DNA of 64,000 bases from Aquipuribacter nitratireducens (GTDB lineage: Bacteria > Actinomycetota > Actinomycetes > Actinomycetales > JBBAYJ01). Every line of letters starts with the position of its first letter. Position 1 is the stretch's first letter. The notes beneath the pieces are model-generated. The model was not told the DNA's origin and did not search any database. It was given only the letters and a program-made list of their open reading frames with translations. A program made the position numbers and the translations under genes. The DNA lies in assembly GCF_037860835.1 (NCBI RefSeq), contig NZ_JBBEOG010000003.1:1-64000 (forward strand). The letters run 5' to 3'. This document shows, one piece after another, positions 15,993-23,219 of the stretch.

Positions 15993-16964
15993 ATGAGGTA
16001 CTCGGTGCTGGGTCCCAGCGGGATGCGGGTGTCGAAGGTGTGCCTGGGCACCGCCACGTTCGGGGTGGCGCCGACCGCGGAGGACGCCGACGGTGTCGTC
16101 GGGTCGGCCCTGGAGCTGGGGGTGAACTTCTTCGACACCGCGAACGTCTACGGCTCCACGCCGACCTTCGACCGGCCCGGCGCGCCTCCCGCGTCGCAGC
16201 GTGAGTCCGCCGAGGAGATCCTCGGCCGCGCCCTCGAGGGTCACCGTGACGCCGTGGTGCTCGCCACGAAGTGCGGCGAGCGGCGCTTCGACCCCGACGC
16301 CGGCCTGTCCCGCCGCTATATCGTCGGCCAGGTCGAGCAGAGCCTGCGCCGGCTGCGCACCGACCGCATCGACGTGTACTACGCCCACTTCCCCGACCCG
16401 GACACCCCGCTCGAGCAGACCCTCGCGGTGTACGACGACCTCATCCGGCAGGGCAAGCTCCGCCACGTCGCCCTGTCCAACTACCCCGCATGGCAGGTGA
16501 CGGAGGCGCTGTGGATCGCCGACGACCGCCGGCTCGTGTCCACCCCGGTCGCGGCGCAGGTGAAGTACAGCCTGCTGGACCGCAGCCCGGAGACCGAGCT
16601 GAGCGCGGCGTGCACCCGCTTCGGCGTGTCTCTCGTCCCGTACGCGCCCCTGCACGGCGGACTGCTGGCGAGCCTGTCGGTGCTGGAGCGCCAGACCGCC
16701 GGGGACGCCCGCTTCGGCGGGCCGGGGTTCGCTCCGCACGAGATCGCCGTCGCCCGGCAGGTCGAGCGCCTCGCCCGCGAGTGGGGGCTGGCCCTGCACC
16801 AGGTCAGCCTCGCGTGGCTGCTGTCCCGCCCCGCCGTCGCGTCCGTGATCGTCGGGGCGGAGACCGCCGAGGAGGTCCGCGCCAACGCGTCGGCCGCCGA
16901 CGTCGACCTCACCACCGAGCAGCTCGACGCCCTCTCCGCCCTGGCCGCCGATCCGCCGGTCTGA
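15993..16964 (+). CDS. Aldo/keto reductase
   Basis: This 323-residue TIM-barrel oxidoreductase reduces carbonyl compounds with NADPH. The catalytic tetrad is visible: D48 and Y53 in FFDTANVYG, K93 in ATKCGE and H132 in YYAHFPDPDTP. The NADP site elements ALSNYPAWQV and SVIVGAETAEEVRANASA (near the C-terminus) are conserved. It is closest in look to the Kv-beta/YghZ-like AKR group. The ATG at 15993 lies downstream of AAAGGG. It is divergent from a TetR regulator and followed by a strong hairpin, so it is a single-gene unit, probably induced by an electrophile or drug that the repressor senses. Confidence 0.9.
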   Translation: MRYSVLGPSGMRVSKVCLGTATFGVAPTAEDADGVVGSALELGVNFFDTANVYGSTPTFDRPGAPPASQRESAEEILGRALEGHRDAVVLATKCGERRFDPDAGLSRRYIVGQVEQSLRRLRTDRIDVYYAHFPDPDTPLEQTLAVYDDLIRQGKLRHVALSNYPAWQVTEALWIADDRRLVSTPVAAQVKYSLLDRSPETELSAACTRFGVSLVPYAPLHGGLLASLSVLERQTAGDARFGGPGFAPHEIAVARQVERLAREWGLALHQVSLAWLLSRPAVASVIVGAETAEEVRANASAADVDLTTEQLDALSALAADPPV

Positions 16965-16984
16965 GCGTGGTGGCGAACGTGACG

Positions 16985-17023
16985 ACGGCCCCTGCCCTGC
17001 AGATGCTGCAGGTCAGGGGCCGT
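16985..17023. terminator. Bidirectional hairpin between reductase and tRNA operon
   Basis: ACGGCCCCTG (16985-16994) pairs with CAGGGGCCGT (17014-17023), and inside it CCTGCAG pairs with CTGCAGG around the loop ATG. This gives a 17-bp stem with one mismatch. It lies 20 bp after the reductase stop and 9 bp after the tRNA-Val 3' end, so it can end both convergent transcripts. Confidence 0.8.
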
Positions 17024-17032
17024 GTCGTCCGG

Positions 17033-17104
17033 TGGGCGATACTGGGTTCGAACCAGTGACCTCTTCCGTGTCAAGGAAGCGCGCTACCACTGCGCCAATC
17101 GCCC
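17033..17104 (-). tRNA. tRNA-Val (GAC)
   Basis: The minus strand folds as a 72-nt tRNA with acceptor GGGCGAT/ATCGCCC and T-loop GGTTCGAAC. The anticodon stem CTTCC/GGAAG encloses TTGACAC with anticodon GAC. The discriminator is A and CCA is not encoded. It is third in the tRNA-Gly, tRNA-Cys, tRNA-Val transcript. Confidence 0.95.
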
Positions 17105-17113
17105 GTGCGTGAG

Positions 17114-17184
17114 AGGTGGAGACGGGATTCGAACCCGTGTACACGGCTTTGCAGGCCGTTGCCTCGCCTCTCGGCCACTCCACC
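17114..17184 (-). tRNA. tRNA-Cys (GCA)
   Basis: A 71-nt tRNA with acceptor GGTGGAG/CTCCACC. The anticodon loop CTGCAAA is closed by ACGGC/GCCGT with anticodon GCA, and the discriminator is U as expected for Cys. T-arm ACGGGTTCGAATCCCGT. It is the middle gene of the three-tRNA transcript. Confidence 0.95.
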
Positions 17185-17230
17185 ACGTGCCGCACCCGCG
17201 GTGCGGGTGCCACCGTGCGGGACGGCTCCG

Positions 17231-17303
17231 AGCGGACGACGGGACTCGAACCCGCGACCCTCACCTTGGCAAGGTGATGCGCTACCAACTGCGCTACGTC
17301 CGC
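17231..17303 (-). tRNA. tRNA-Gly (GCC)
   Basis: A 73-nt tRNA with acceptor GCGGACG/CGTCCGC. The anticodon stem TCACC/GGTGA encloses TTGCCAA with anticodon GCC. T-arm GCGGGTTCGAGTCCCGT; discriminator U. It is the first gene after the promoter at 17334-17362. Confidence 0.95.
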
Positions 17304-17333
17304 ACTGCCGGGGTCGCCCCCGGCGTGCTCAGA

Positions 17334-17362
17334 AGGTTAGCCCAGGGGTCCGGACAGGCCAA
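17334..17362 (-). promoter_or_regulatory. Promoter of the tRNA-Gly-Cys-Val operon
   Basis: On the minus strand TTGGCC (17362-17357), a 17-nt spacer, then TAACCT (17339-17334). The -10 lies 30 nt before tRNA-Gly. A GC hairpin (GCCGGGG/CCCCCGGC) fills the leader between -10 and tRNA. Confidence 0.6.
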
Positions 17363-17402
17363 ACCAGCAGGTCGGCGGGATCCGGTGCCCGGACACGACC
17401 CC

Positions 17403-17825
17403 TCAGGCCGTGAGGCGCGCGACCACGTCGTCGAGGTCGAGGTGCAGCTGCTCCTCACCGGCCGGGACGACCGAGAGCGTGCTCCCGACGAAGCGGCGGA
17501 GGTCGGCGGCGTCGGCGTGGAGGACCGCGCGGCCGTCGGGGGAGGAGAGCGCGATGACGACGATGTCGCCGTCGGTGCCGCGGGAGGGCCAGACGTGGAC
17601 GTCGCCGAGGCCCGTCGCCTTCTCGAGGCCCTCGACGAGGAGGTCGCGGGCGAAGACCCACTCGACGGACGTCTCTCCGTCGCCGCCCCGGAAGAGGGCG
17701 CGCACGGCGTAGGGGTCGCCGGCCGAGTAGCGCAGCGACACCGGCAGCGGGACGGGACCCGAGTCGGGCATGACGAGGCGGAGCGTGACCTCGACGTCCA
17801 CGTCGACCTTGTGCTTCTCGACCAC
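17403..17825 (-). CDS. SsgA-family sporulation/cell-division regulator (SsgB-like)
   Basis: This 140-residue protein has the length and pattern of SsgA-like proteins: LRLVMPDSGPVPLPVSLRYSAGDPYAVRALF near 13-43, VEWVFARDLLVEGL (about 53-66), and GDVHVWPS (about 72-79). In Streptomyces SsgB marks future septum sites and recruits FtsZ. In actinobacteria with a single SsgA-like protein the SsgB type is the usual one. The GTG at 17825 has GGAGGAG 8 nt upstream, which decides it over a longer extension. A stress-sigma type promoter lies about 75 bp upstream. No sporulation genes are near, so the role in this organism is open. Confidence 0.88.
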   Translation of the reverse strand: MVEKHKVDVDVEVTLRLVMPDSGPVPLPVSLRYSAGDPYAVRALFRGGDGETSVEWVFARDLLVEGLEKATGLGDVHVWPSRGTDGDIVVIALSSPDGRAVLHADAADLRRFVGSTLSVVPAGEEQLHLDLDDVVARLTA

Positions 17826-17899
17826 GGGTCTCTCCTCCAGGCTGGGCTGCCGGGGGCCGGCGGCCGGTCTCAGCGGGCGTTCGCTGCGTGAGCAACACA

Positions 17900-17925
17900 T
17901 TCCCCGGTCCCGTGACCCGCAAACA
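17900..17925 (-). promoter_or_regulatory. SigB/SigH(Streptomyces)-like promoter for the SsgA-family gene
   Basis: On the minus strand GTTT (17925-17922), a 16-nt spacer, then GGGAAT (17905-17900). This fits GTTT-N14-17-GGGTAT with one mismatch in the -10. The leader to the GTG at 17825 would be about 67 nt. Streptomyces coelicolor ssgB is known to depend on the stress sigma factor SigH, which reads this type of promoter. Confidence 0.5.
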
Positions 17926-18008
17926 TACGCCGCGCCGGGTGGTCACCCGTTCGGACGCGACGGCACCACCCGCCTGCGGGCGGTGCGCACCCTCGGTCAC
18001 CTCCCGCA

Positions 18009-18014
18009 TACGCT
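18009..18014 (+). promoter_or_regulatory. -10 hexamer TACGCT, leaderless type
   Basis: TACGCT lies 6 nt before the GTG at 18021 with no ribosome site between them. Confidence 0.35.
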
Positions 18015-18020
18015 GGTCGG

Positions 18021-18770
18021 GTGGGGCCTGAGGGACGACCCGGTGCGACCACGCCGGGACGCGAGCGCCGCGCGCGAACCGGCGCGCGACCGGGCGTCCC
18101 GCGCGCCGGCCGGCTCACGAGCCCGACCGCCGAGACGCCGGTCCCGCCGACGGTGGACACCGCCTTCGACGCCCCGTTCGACGAGGTGCTGACGGGCGAG
18201 CACGACGGCGTCCCGGTCGCCGGAGCCGGGCACCACGACGAGAACCACGGTCACCACCACGACCAGCACCACGGTCACCATCACGACCAGCACCACGACG
18301 AGAACCACCCGCGTCACGCGCGCGCCGCTCGCGCGCGTCGTCGCTGGCGGCGCCTCGTCGCCCGGACCCGGGCCGTCCGGGCGCGGGTGCGGCGCACGCC
18401 CGCCGGCCGGCTCTCGTGGCGGATCGGGGTCGGCGTGCTCGGCGGGGTCCTCCTCGTCGCCGGCGTCGTCATGATCCCTGGCCCCGGTCAGGGCTGGGCG
18501 ACGGTGTTCCTCGCCCTCGCCATCCTCTCGACGGAGTTCCGCTGGGCCCACCGGATCCGCCACGGGCTGTGGGTCCGCCTCATCGCCGCCCGTAAGGCGT
18601 ACAGCCACAGCACGCGGGGCCGGAAGGCCGCGCTCGCCGCCCTCACGGTCACCGTGTCGGTCGTCGCGCTCGCGCTGGTGCTGTGGGGATCGCTGGCGGT
18701 CACCGGGCTCCCGGGCTGGACCCCCGCGCCGGTCGCCGATCTCGTGGGAGGGCTGCCGGGCGTGCAGTGA
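18021..18770 (+). CDS. PGPGW-family (TIGR02611-like) membrane protein with His-rich N-terminal segment
   Basis: This 249-residue protein ends in a membrane region with the motif PGPGQGWATVFLALAILSTEF (split as PGPGQGWATVF, LALAILSTEF), the PGPGW signature of an actinobacterial family of unknown function. Hydrophobic segments lie at about 132-152, 158-175 and 203-228. Residues 71-99 hold 15 histidines, built from a perfect tandem GHHHDQHH (77-92) flanked on both sides by HHDENH. Such a stretch could bind divalent metal, an inference. The GTG at 18021 is favoured by the -10 hexamer 6 nt upstream, and later in-frame starts cannot be excluded. It lies next to the SsgA-family gene, divergently transcribed. 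Confidence 0.75.
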   Translation: MGPEGRPGATTPGRERRARTGARPGVPRAGRLTSPTAETPVPPTVDTAFDAPFDEVLTGEHDGVPVAGAGHHDENHGHHHDQHHGHHHDQHHDENHPRHARAARARRRWRRLVARTRAVRARVRRTPAGRLSWRIGVGVLGGVLLVAGVVMIPGPGQGWATVFLALAILSTEFRWAHRIRHGLWVRLIAARKAYSHSTRGRKAALAALTVTVSVVALALVLWGSLAVTGLPGWTPAPVADLVGGLPGVQ

Positions 18771-18823
18771 GCCCTGCGGCATCCCCTACGATGCTCCACG
18801 GCGGTCGTGACCGGGCCGCCGAG

Positions 18824-18896
18824 GGGCGGTTAGCTCAGTTGGTAGAGCACGTCGTTCACACCGACGGGGTCGCTGGTTCGAGTCCAGTACCGCCCA
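18824..18896 (+). tRNA. tRNA-Val (CAC)
   Basis: A 73-nt tRNA with acceptor GGGCGGT/ACCGCCC and D-arm GCTCAGTTGGTAGAGC. The anticodon stem CGTCG/CGACG encloses TTCACAC with anticodon CAC. Discriminator A, CCA not encoded. A TACGAT hexamer (18787-18792) lies 31 nt upstream and may be its -10, with no clear -35. Confidence 0.95.
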
Positions 18897-18899
18897 CCC

Positions 18900-19664
18900 T
18901 CACCAGAACATCTCGTCCGGCATGGCCGGGCCGCCCATGTCGACGTCGCGGCGCGGACCCGGCGCCCGTCGGCGCAGCCGGTCCGACCACCCGCGCAGCC
19001 GCTCCTCCAGCGCGCCCCTGACGGAGAACCCGCGGCGCCCCGCCCGCAGCCTCACGAGCTCACGGGTGTCCGGTCCGTACGGCACGTACTTCGGCAGCCG
19101 CCACGCCGACACCCCCCACGTCGGCACCCCGAGCCGGCCGAGCACGTGGTCGAGGCGCTCGGACTCGATGTGCTGCTCGGGGTCGAGCGTCTCGCCGAGC
19201 TCCTCGCGCACGGCGTCGGCGAACTTCGGGCGTCCGAAAGCGGCGGCGAGCGCGTCGGCGTGGTGCTGGCCGACCGGCTCGTCGAACGCCTCGTCGTCGA
19301 CGACGGACGGGTCGCTGCGGTAGCGCAGCAGCGGACCGCCGTCGACGTGGCACAGCAGCTCGAGGAGCCTGTCCCGCACCACCTCGGCCGCGAGCACGGT
19401 CGTGGGGGAGCCGTTGAGGTCGGCGGCCAGGGAGGCGGCGAACGACTCGAGGTCGGCGGCGTCCGAGGCGACGGTCGGGCCGCGCCCGGCGGGCACGAGC
19501 ACGACGTGCTCGCCCTCCTGCGGGCCCACCCAGCCGGAGAAACCGAGCGCCGACGCCCGCGCGAGGACCGCGTCCCGCTCTCCGCGCACGACCACGAGCC
19601 GGTAGCTGTAGCCGGCCGGTCCACCGACGTCGCCGCCCCCGGCGGGGATCGCTCCGATCGTCAT
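18900..19664 (-). CDS. Conserved-looking protein of unknown function
   Basis: I do not recognise this 254-residue protein. It starts at an ATG at 19664 with a Gly-rich 18-residue lead, then an alpha/beta-like part (YSYRLVVVRGERDAVLARASALG, split as YSYRLVVVRGE, RDAVLARASALG) and a helical middle. The second half carries PTWGVSAWRLPKYVPYGPD, an aromatic-rich segment that suggests a conserved pocket or interface. There is no signal peptide, cysteine cluster or membrane segment. Only 3 bp separate its stop from the 3' end of tRNA-Val(CAC), so the two converge, and its start lies 36 bp from the promoter of the LacI gene on the other strand. Third-position GC is as in its neighbours, which supports a real gene. 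Confidence 0.65.
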   Translation of the reverse strand: MTIGAIPAGGGDVGGPAGYSYRLVVVRGERDAVLARASALGFSGWVGPQEGEHVVLVPAGRGPTVASDAADLESFAASLAADLNGSPTTVLAAEVVRDRLLELLCHVDGGPLLRYRSDPSVVDDEAFDEPVGQHHADALAAAFGRPKFADAVREELGETLDPEQHIESERLDHVLGRLGVPTWGVSAWRLPKYVPYGPDTRELVRLRAGRRGFSVRGALEERLRGWSDRLRRRAPGPRRDVDMGGPAMPDEMFW

Positions 19665-19699
19665 GGGAGGCAGTCTGCTCGCCGATCGGCGCCAAGGGG

Positions 19700-19742
19700 T
19701 TGTCGAAACGCTTCCGCGTGTCGTACTGTCGAAACGCTTCGC
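19700..19742 (+). promoter_or_regulatory. lacI-family promoter with two operators
   Basis: TTGTCG (19700-19705), 18 nt, TACTGT (19724-19729). Two LacI-type sites overlap it: TCGAAACGCTTCCG (19703-19716) between -35 and -10, and TCGAAACGCTTCGC (19729-19742) just past the -10. Both resemble the perfect palindrome at 20845-20858, which implies autoregulation. Confidence 0.65.
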
Positions 19743-19771
19743 ACAACCCGGCCACGACGACGAGGTCGACG

Positions 19772-20797
19772 ATGACGAGCATCCACGACGTGGCACGAGC
19801 CGCGGGGGTCTCCATCTCGACCGTGTCCTACGCCCTCAGCGGCAAGCGGGCGGTCACGGAGGCGACGCGCCGCCGGGTGGAGGCCGCCGTCGAGCAGCTG
19901 GGGTACCGGCCGAACGCCGGCGCCCGGATGCTCGCGGGGCGACGGACCTTCATCCTCGCCGTCACCGAGCCCGTCCGCCCCGACACGTACGCCCCGGCGC
20001 ACATGGCCTTCGTCGCCGCCACGGCGGCAGCCGCCCGCCGCTACGACTACGACGTCCTGCTCCTGACGCGGGACGAGGCGACGGGCGGGCTCGACCGGGT
20101 CACGGGCAGCCGGCTCGTCGACGGCGTCGTCGTGCTCGACGTCACGCGCGACGACGAGCGCGCCGAGCTCGTCCGCCGCCTCGGTGTCCCCGCCGTCGTC
20201 GTCGGTGTCCCCGACGACACGAACGGCCTCGTGTGCGTCGACCTCGACTTCGAGGCCGCCGCGCGGCTGGCCGTCGACCGCCTGGTCGACGCGGGTCACC
20301 GGGTGCTGGGACTCCTCGGCCACCCGGGCTCCACCTACGAGCGGGGGTCGAACTTCCCGCCCCGCATCCGCGACGCCTTCCTCGCGCACGCCGCAGCGCG
20401 CGGCGTCGAGGCGCGGCTCGCCACCCCGGAGCGCGGCGAGCAGCACGTGCGCGACGCGGTCGACGACCTGCTCGGCCCGGCCGGGGACCTCACCGGACTC
20501 GTCATGCACTGCGACGAGGGCGCGCAGCGCACCGCGCTCGACCAGCTCGCCGTCCGCGGGGTGCCGGCACCCGAGCGGGTGTCGGTGGTGTCCGCGGCCT
20601 CGACGTTCGACACGTCCGCGCTGCCCGTCCCCCTCGACGTCATCCCGCTCGTGCCCGAGCGCAGCTGCGACCGGGCGGTCGAGCTCGTCATGCAGCAGCT
20701 CGACGGGACGGTCGCACCGACCGTCGAGCTGCTCGCCCCCACGTACGTCTCCCACGGCTCCGTGCGCGAGCGCGGAGCACTCGACGCGGCTCCCTGA
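19772..20797 (+). CDS. LacI-family transcriptional repressor
   Basis: This 341-residue regulator has the classical N-terminal HTH (SIHDVARAAGVSISTVSYALSGK, split as SIHDVARAAGVS, ISTVSYALSGK) at 3-25. The hinge RRRVEAAVEQLGYRPNAGARML ends near 54, and a periplasmic-binding-like sensor domain follows (about 60-335). The ATG at 19772 fits the family start directly before TSIHDVA. Operators around its own promoter and before the downstream binding-protein gene suggest that it represses both until a sugar from the imported oligosaccharide binds. The effector cannot be read from sequence; xylose or a xyloglucan fragment is an inference from the enzymes encoded downstream. Confidence 0.93.
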   Translation: MTSIHDVARAAGVSISTVSYALSGKRAVTEATRRRVEAAVEQLGYRPNAGARMLAGRRTFILAVTEPVRPDTYAPAHMAFVAATAAAARRYDYDVLLLTRDEATGGLDRVTGSRLVDGVVVLDVTRDDERAELVRRLGVPAVVVGVPDDTNGLVCVDLDFEAAARLAVDRLVDAGHRVLGLLGHPGSTYERGSNFPPRIRDAFLAHAAARGVEARLATPERGEQHVRDAVDDLLGPAGDLTGLVMHCDEGAQRTALDQLAVRGVPAPERVSVVSAASTFDTSALPVPLDVIPLVPERSCDRAVELVMQQLDGTVAPTVELLAPTYVSHGSVRERGALDAAP

Positions 20798-20841
20798 GCC
20801 GACGCCACCCACCACCTGCCCACCACTCATTCGCACGCCCA

Positions 20842-20861
20842 TTATCGAAGCGCTTCGACAA
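20842..20861 (+). promoter_or_regulatory. LacI-type operator before the transporter operon
   Basis: TCGAAGCGCTTCGA (20845-20858) is a perfect 14-bp palindrome with the central CG typical of LacI-family sites, and flanking TTA/CAA extend it. It lies 60 bp upstream of the binding-protein start, where it can block the operon promoter. Its core matches the two sites before the regulator gene. Confidence 0.75.
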
Positions 20862-20917
20862 CCGGTCGACGCGTCACCCGTGACGCCACGGCGTCACCTA
20901 CGAGGAGGTAGGACCAC

Positions 20918-22219
20918 ATGAGGAACGTCCGAGCCACCGCCGCCGTGGCGCTCGCCGTCGCCGGGGCGCTCGCCGTCACCGCCTGCGGCTCCGGGGAGGG
21001 CGGCGAGGCCGCCGCCGCCGAGGACCAGGTGCTGCGCCTGTGGCACTTCGAGAGCGAGACCAGCGCGATGGGTATCGCGTGGGAGGAGGCGATCCGGGTC
21101 TTCGAGGAGGAGACGGGCGCCACGGTCGAGTTCGAGCCCCGCAGCTTCGAGCAGATCCGCACCACCGCGAGCCAGGTCCTCAACTCCAGCGAGGCGCCCG
21201 ACATCCTCGAGTACAACAAGGGCAACGCCACCGCCGGCCTGCTGTCGAGCCAGGGCCTGCTGATGCCGCTCGACGACGCCGTGGCCGAGTACGGCTGGGA
21301 CTCCCAGCTCGCCCCCGCCCTGCAGACGACCGCTCGCTACGACGAGAACGGGATCATGGGCTCCGGCTCCTGGTACGGCGTGCCCAACTACGGCGAGTTC
21401 GTCGAGGTCTACTACAACGTCGACGCGTTCGAGGAGGCCGGCGTCGAGGTGCCGACGACGCTCGAGGAGCTCGAGCAGGTCCTGCAGACCTTCGCCGACC
21501 AGGGCACGACGCCGCTCGCCGAGGCCGCCGCGGAGTACCCGCTCGGCCAGCTCTGGTACCAGCTGGCGCTCACGCAGGCCGACCGCGACTTCGTCGACCG
21601 GTACCAGCTCTACACCGGCGAGGTGGACTGGCAGGACGAGCCCATCTCGTACGCCACGCAGACCGTGAAGGACTGGACGGACGCCGGCTACATCTCGACC
21701 GACGCCACGGGGCTCACCGCGGAGGACGCCGGCACGGCCTTCATCCGGGGCGAGCACCCGCTGTTCTACTCCGGCTCGTGGTGGCACAACCGCTTCGCCA
21801 CCGAGATCACCGACTTCGAGTGGGGCACGTTCCTCTTCCCCGCCGACATGGCGCCGGGGTCCGCGGGCAACATGTGGGTGATCCCCACCGAGGCGCGCAA
21901 CCCCGAGCTCGCGCAGGAGTTCATCGACATCACGATGCGGCCGGAGATCCAGGCCCTCATCGGCAACAACGGCGGGGTCCCCGTCGCGGCCGACCCGTCG
22001 GACATCACCGACGAGAAGAGCGCCGAGCTCATCGCGAACTTCAACACCCTCAACGAGCGCGACGGCATCGCCTTCTACCCGGACTGGCCGACGGCCACGT
22101 TCTACGACGACCTCAACGCCGGCCTGCAGGAGCTGCTCAACGGCACCTCGAGCCCGGACGAGGTCCAGCAGCAGCTCGGCGAGCAGTACCGCGACGGCGT
22201 CGCCGACATCACCGGGTGA
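20918..22219 (+). CDS. ABC transporter substrate-binding lipoprotein (oligosaccharide)
   Basis: This 433-residue extracellular solute-binding protein of the family 1 type binds a sugar and delivers it to the permeases encoded next. A signal peptide ends in the lipobox VTAC with the lipidated cysteine at 23, so it is anchored outside the membrane. Aromatic residues such as WWHNRF and WYGVPNYGEFVEVYYN are typical of carbohydrate pockets. AGGAGG lies 9 nt before the ATG. It is the first gene of the operon under the 20842-20861 operator. The ligand is inferred to be a xylose-containing oligosaccharide from the downstream GH31 enzyme. Confidence 0.92.
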   Translation: MRNVRATAAVALAVAGALAVTACGSGEGGEAAAAEDQVLRLWHFESETSAMGIAWEEAIRVFEEETGATVEFEPRSFEQIRTTASQVLNSSEAPDILEYNKGNATAGLLSSQGLLMPLDDAVAEYGWDSQLAPALQTTARYDENGIMGSGSWYGVPNYGEFVEVYYNVDAFEEAGVEVPTTLEELEQVLQTFADQGTTPLAEAAAEYPLGQLWYQLALTQADRDFVDRYQLYTGEVDWQDEPISYATQTVKDWTDAGYISTDATGLTAEDAGTAFIRGEHPLFYSGSWWHNRFATEITDFEWGTFLFPADMAPGSAGNMWVIPTEARNPELAQEFIDITMRPEIQALIGNNGGVPVAADPSDITDEKSAELIANFNTLNERDGIAFYPDWPTATFYDDLNAGLQELLNGTSSPDEVQQQLGEQYRDGVADITG

Positions 22220-22232
22220 GGCGGTCCCGACC

Positions 22233-23219
22233 ATGACGACGGCCCCCGCGCCCCCCGGCACCGCCCGTCCGCCCGCCGCCCCGCGCGGCGGGCGGGCGGG
22301 GGCCGCGACGGGCCTCATCCCCGGCCTGCGCAGCGCCACGTACTGGCCCTACCTCGTGCCCGGCCTCGTGCTCCTGACGGTCATCGTGCTGGTGCCGCTC
22401 GTGTGGAACGTCTACCTCACGTTCACCGACTACCGCGGCATCCGCCCGCCGGAGTGGGTCGGCCTGGAGAACTGGGTCGAGCTCGCGGGTGACACGACGT
22501 TCTGGACGTCGTTCCGCAACTCCGTCGCGATGGTCGTCGCGATGGTCGTGGTCCCCACGGCGCTCGGTCTCGTCCTCGCCGCGATGCTCTTCGACCTGAT
22601 CGGCCGGAAGTTCGGCGGGAGGGTCGCGAGCTTCCTGCGCGCGACGTACTACCTGCCGCAGATCCTCCCGTCGGTCGTCGCGGCGATCGTCATCGGCTGG
22701 ATCCTGCGCCCGCAGGACGGGGCCCTCAACACGGTCCTCGGGGCCGTCGGGCTCGGCTCCCTGCAGGCGAACTGGCTGGGCGACCCCGCGACCGCACTGC
22801 CGAGCATCATGGTCGTCCTGGTCTGGGTGCAGATCGGCTACCCGGTCGTCATCTTCATGGCGGCGCTGCAGCGCGTCGACCCCGAGCTGTACGAGGCGGC
22901 CGAGCTCGACGGGGCCGGCTGGTTCCACCGCTTCCGCGCCATCACCGTCGCGATGATCCGGCCCGAGATCTTCGTCGTCGTCCTCACGTGCGCCATCGCG
23001 GCGCTCAAGGTGTTCGGCCCCGTCTACGCCCTCACCGGCGGCGGACCGGGGACGTCGACGGTCGTGCCCGCCTACTACGCGTACAGCGAGTTCTTCCAGT
23101 CCCAGCAGGTCGGCTACGGCGCGACGATCGCGACGGCCCTCACGGTCGTCATCGCCGCCCTCGCCGTCGTGTTCGTCACCGTCCAGGCCCGGCTGGAGAA
23201 GCGGGAGGAGACCCGATGA
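22233..23219 (+). CDS. ABC transporter permease, MalF-type
   Basis: This 328-residue inner membrane permease has six predicted helices. It begins with a Pro/Ala/Gly-rich cytosolic tail (1-30), and YLVPGLVLLTVIVLVPLVW forms the first helix. The EAA loop that docks the ATPase reads EAAELDGAGWFHRFRAITV near 217-235. It starts 13 bp after the binding-protein gene and its stop overlaps the next permease start (ATGA). It forms a heterodimer with that protein to import the oligosaccharide. No ATPase gene lies in this operon, so it must use one encoded elsewhere, as MsmK or MsiK does in other systems. Confidence 0.92.
   Translation: MTTAPAPPGTARPPAAPRGGRAGAATGLIPGLRSATYWPYLVPGLVLLTVIVLVPLVWNVYLTFTDYRGIRPPEWVGLENWVELAGDTTFWTSFRNSVAMVVAMVVVPTALGLVLAAMLFDLIGRKFGGRVASFLRATYYLPQILPSVVAAIVIGWILRPQDGALNTVLGAVGLGSLQANWLGDPATALPSIMVVLVWVQIGYPVVIFMAALQRVDPELYEAAELDGAGWFHRFRAITVAMIRPEIFVVVLTCAIAALKVFGPVYALTGGGPGTSTVVPAYYAYSEFFQSQQVGYGATIATALTVVIAALAVVFVTVQARLEKREETR

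Noticed and set aside
17114-17184. Second look at tRNA-Cys as a possible selenocysteine tRNA
   Set aside because: Anticodon is GCA and the length is 71 nt; tRNA-Sec is longer and carries UCA.
18241-18305. CRISPR-like repeats in the His codon block
   Set aside because: Repeats are 24 bp, contiguous, without spacers, and in frame with the PGPGW gene.
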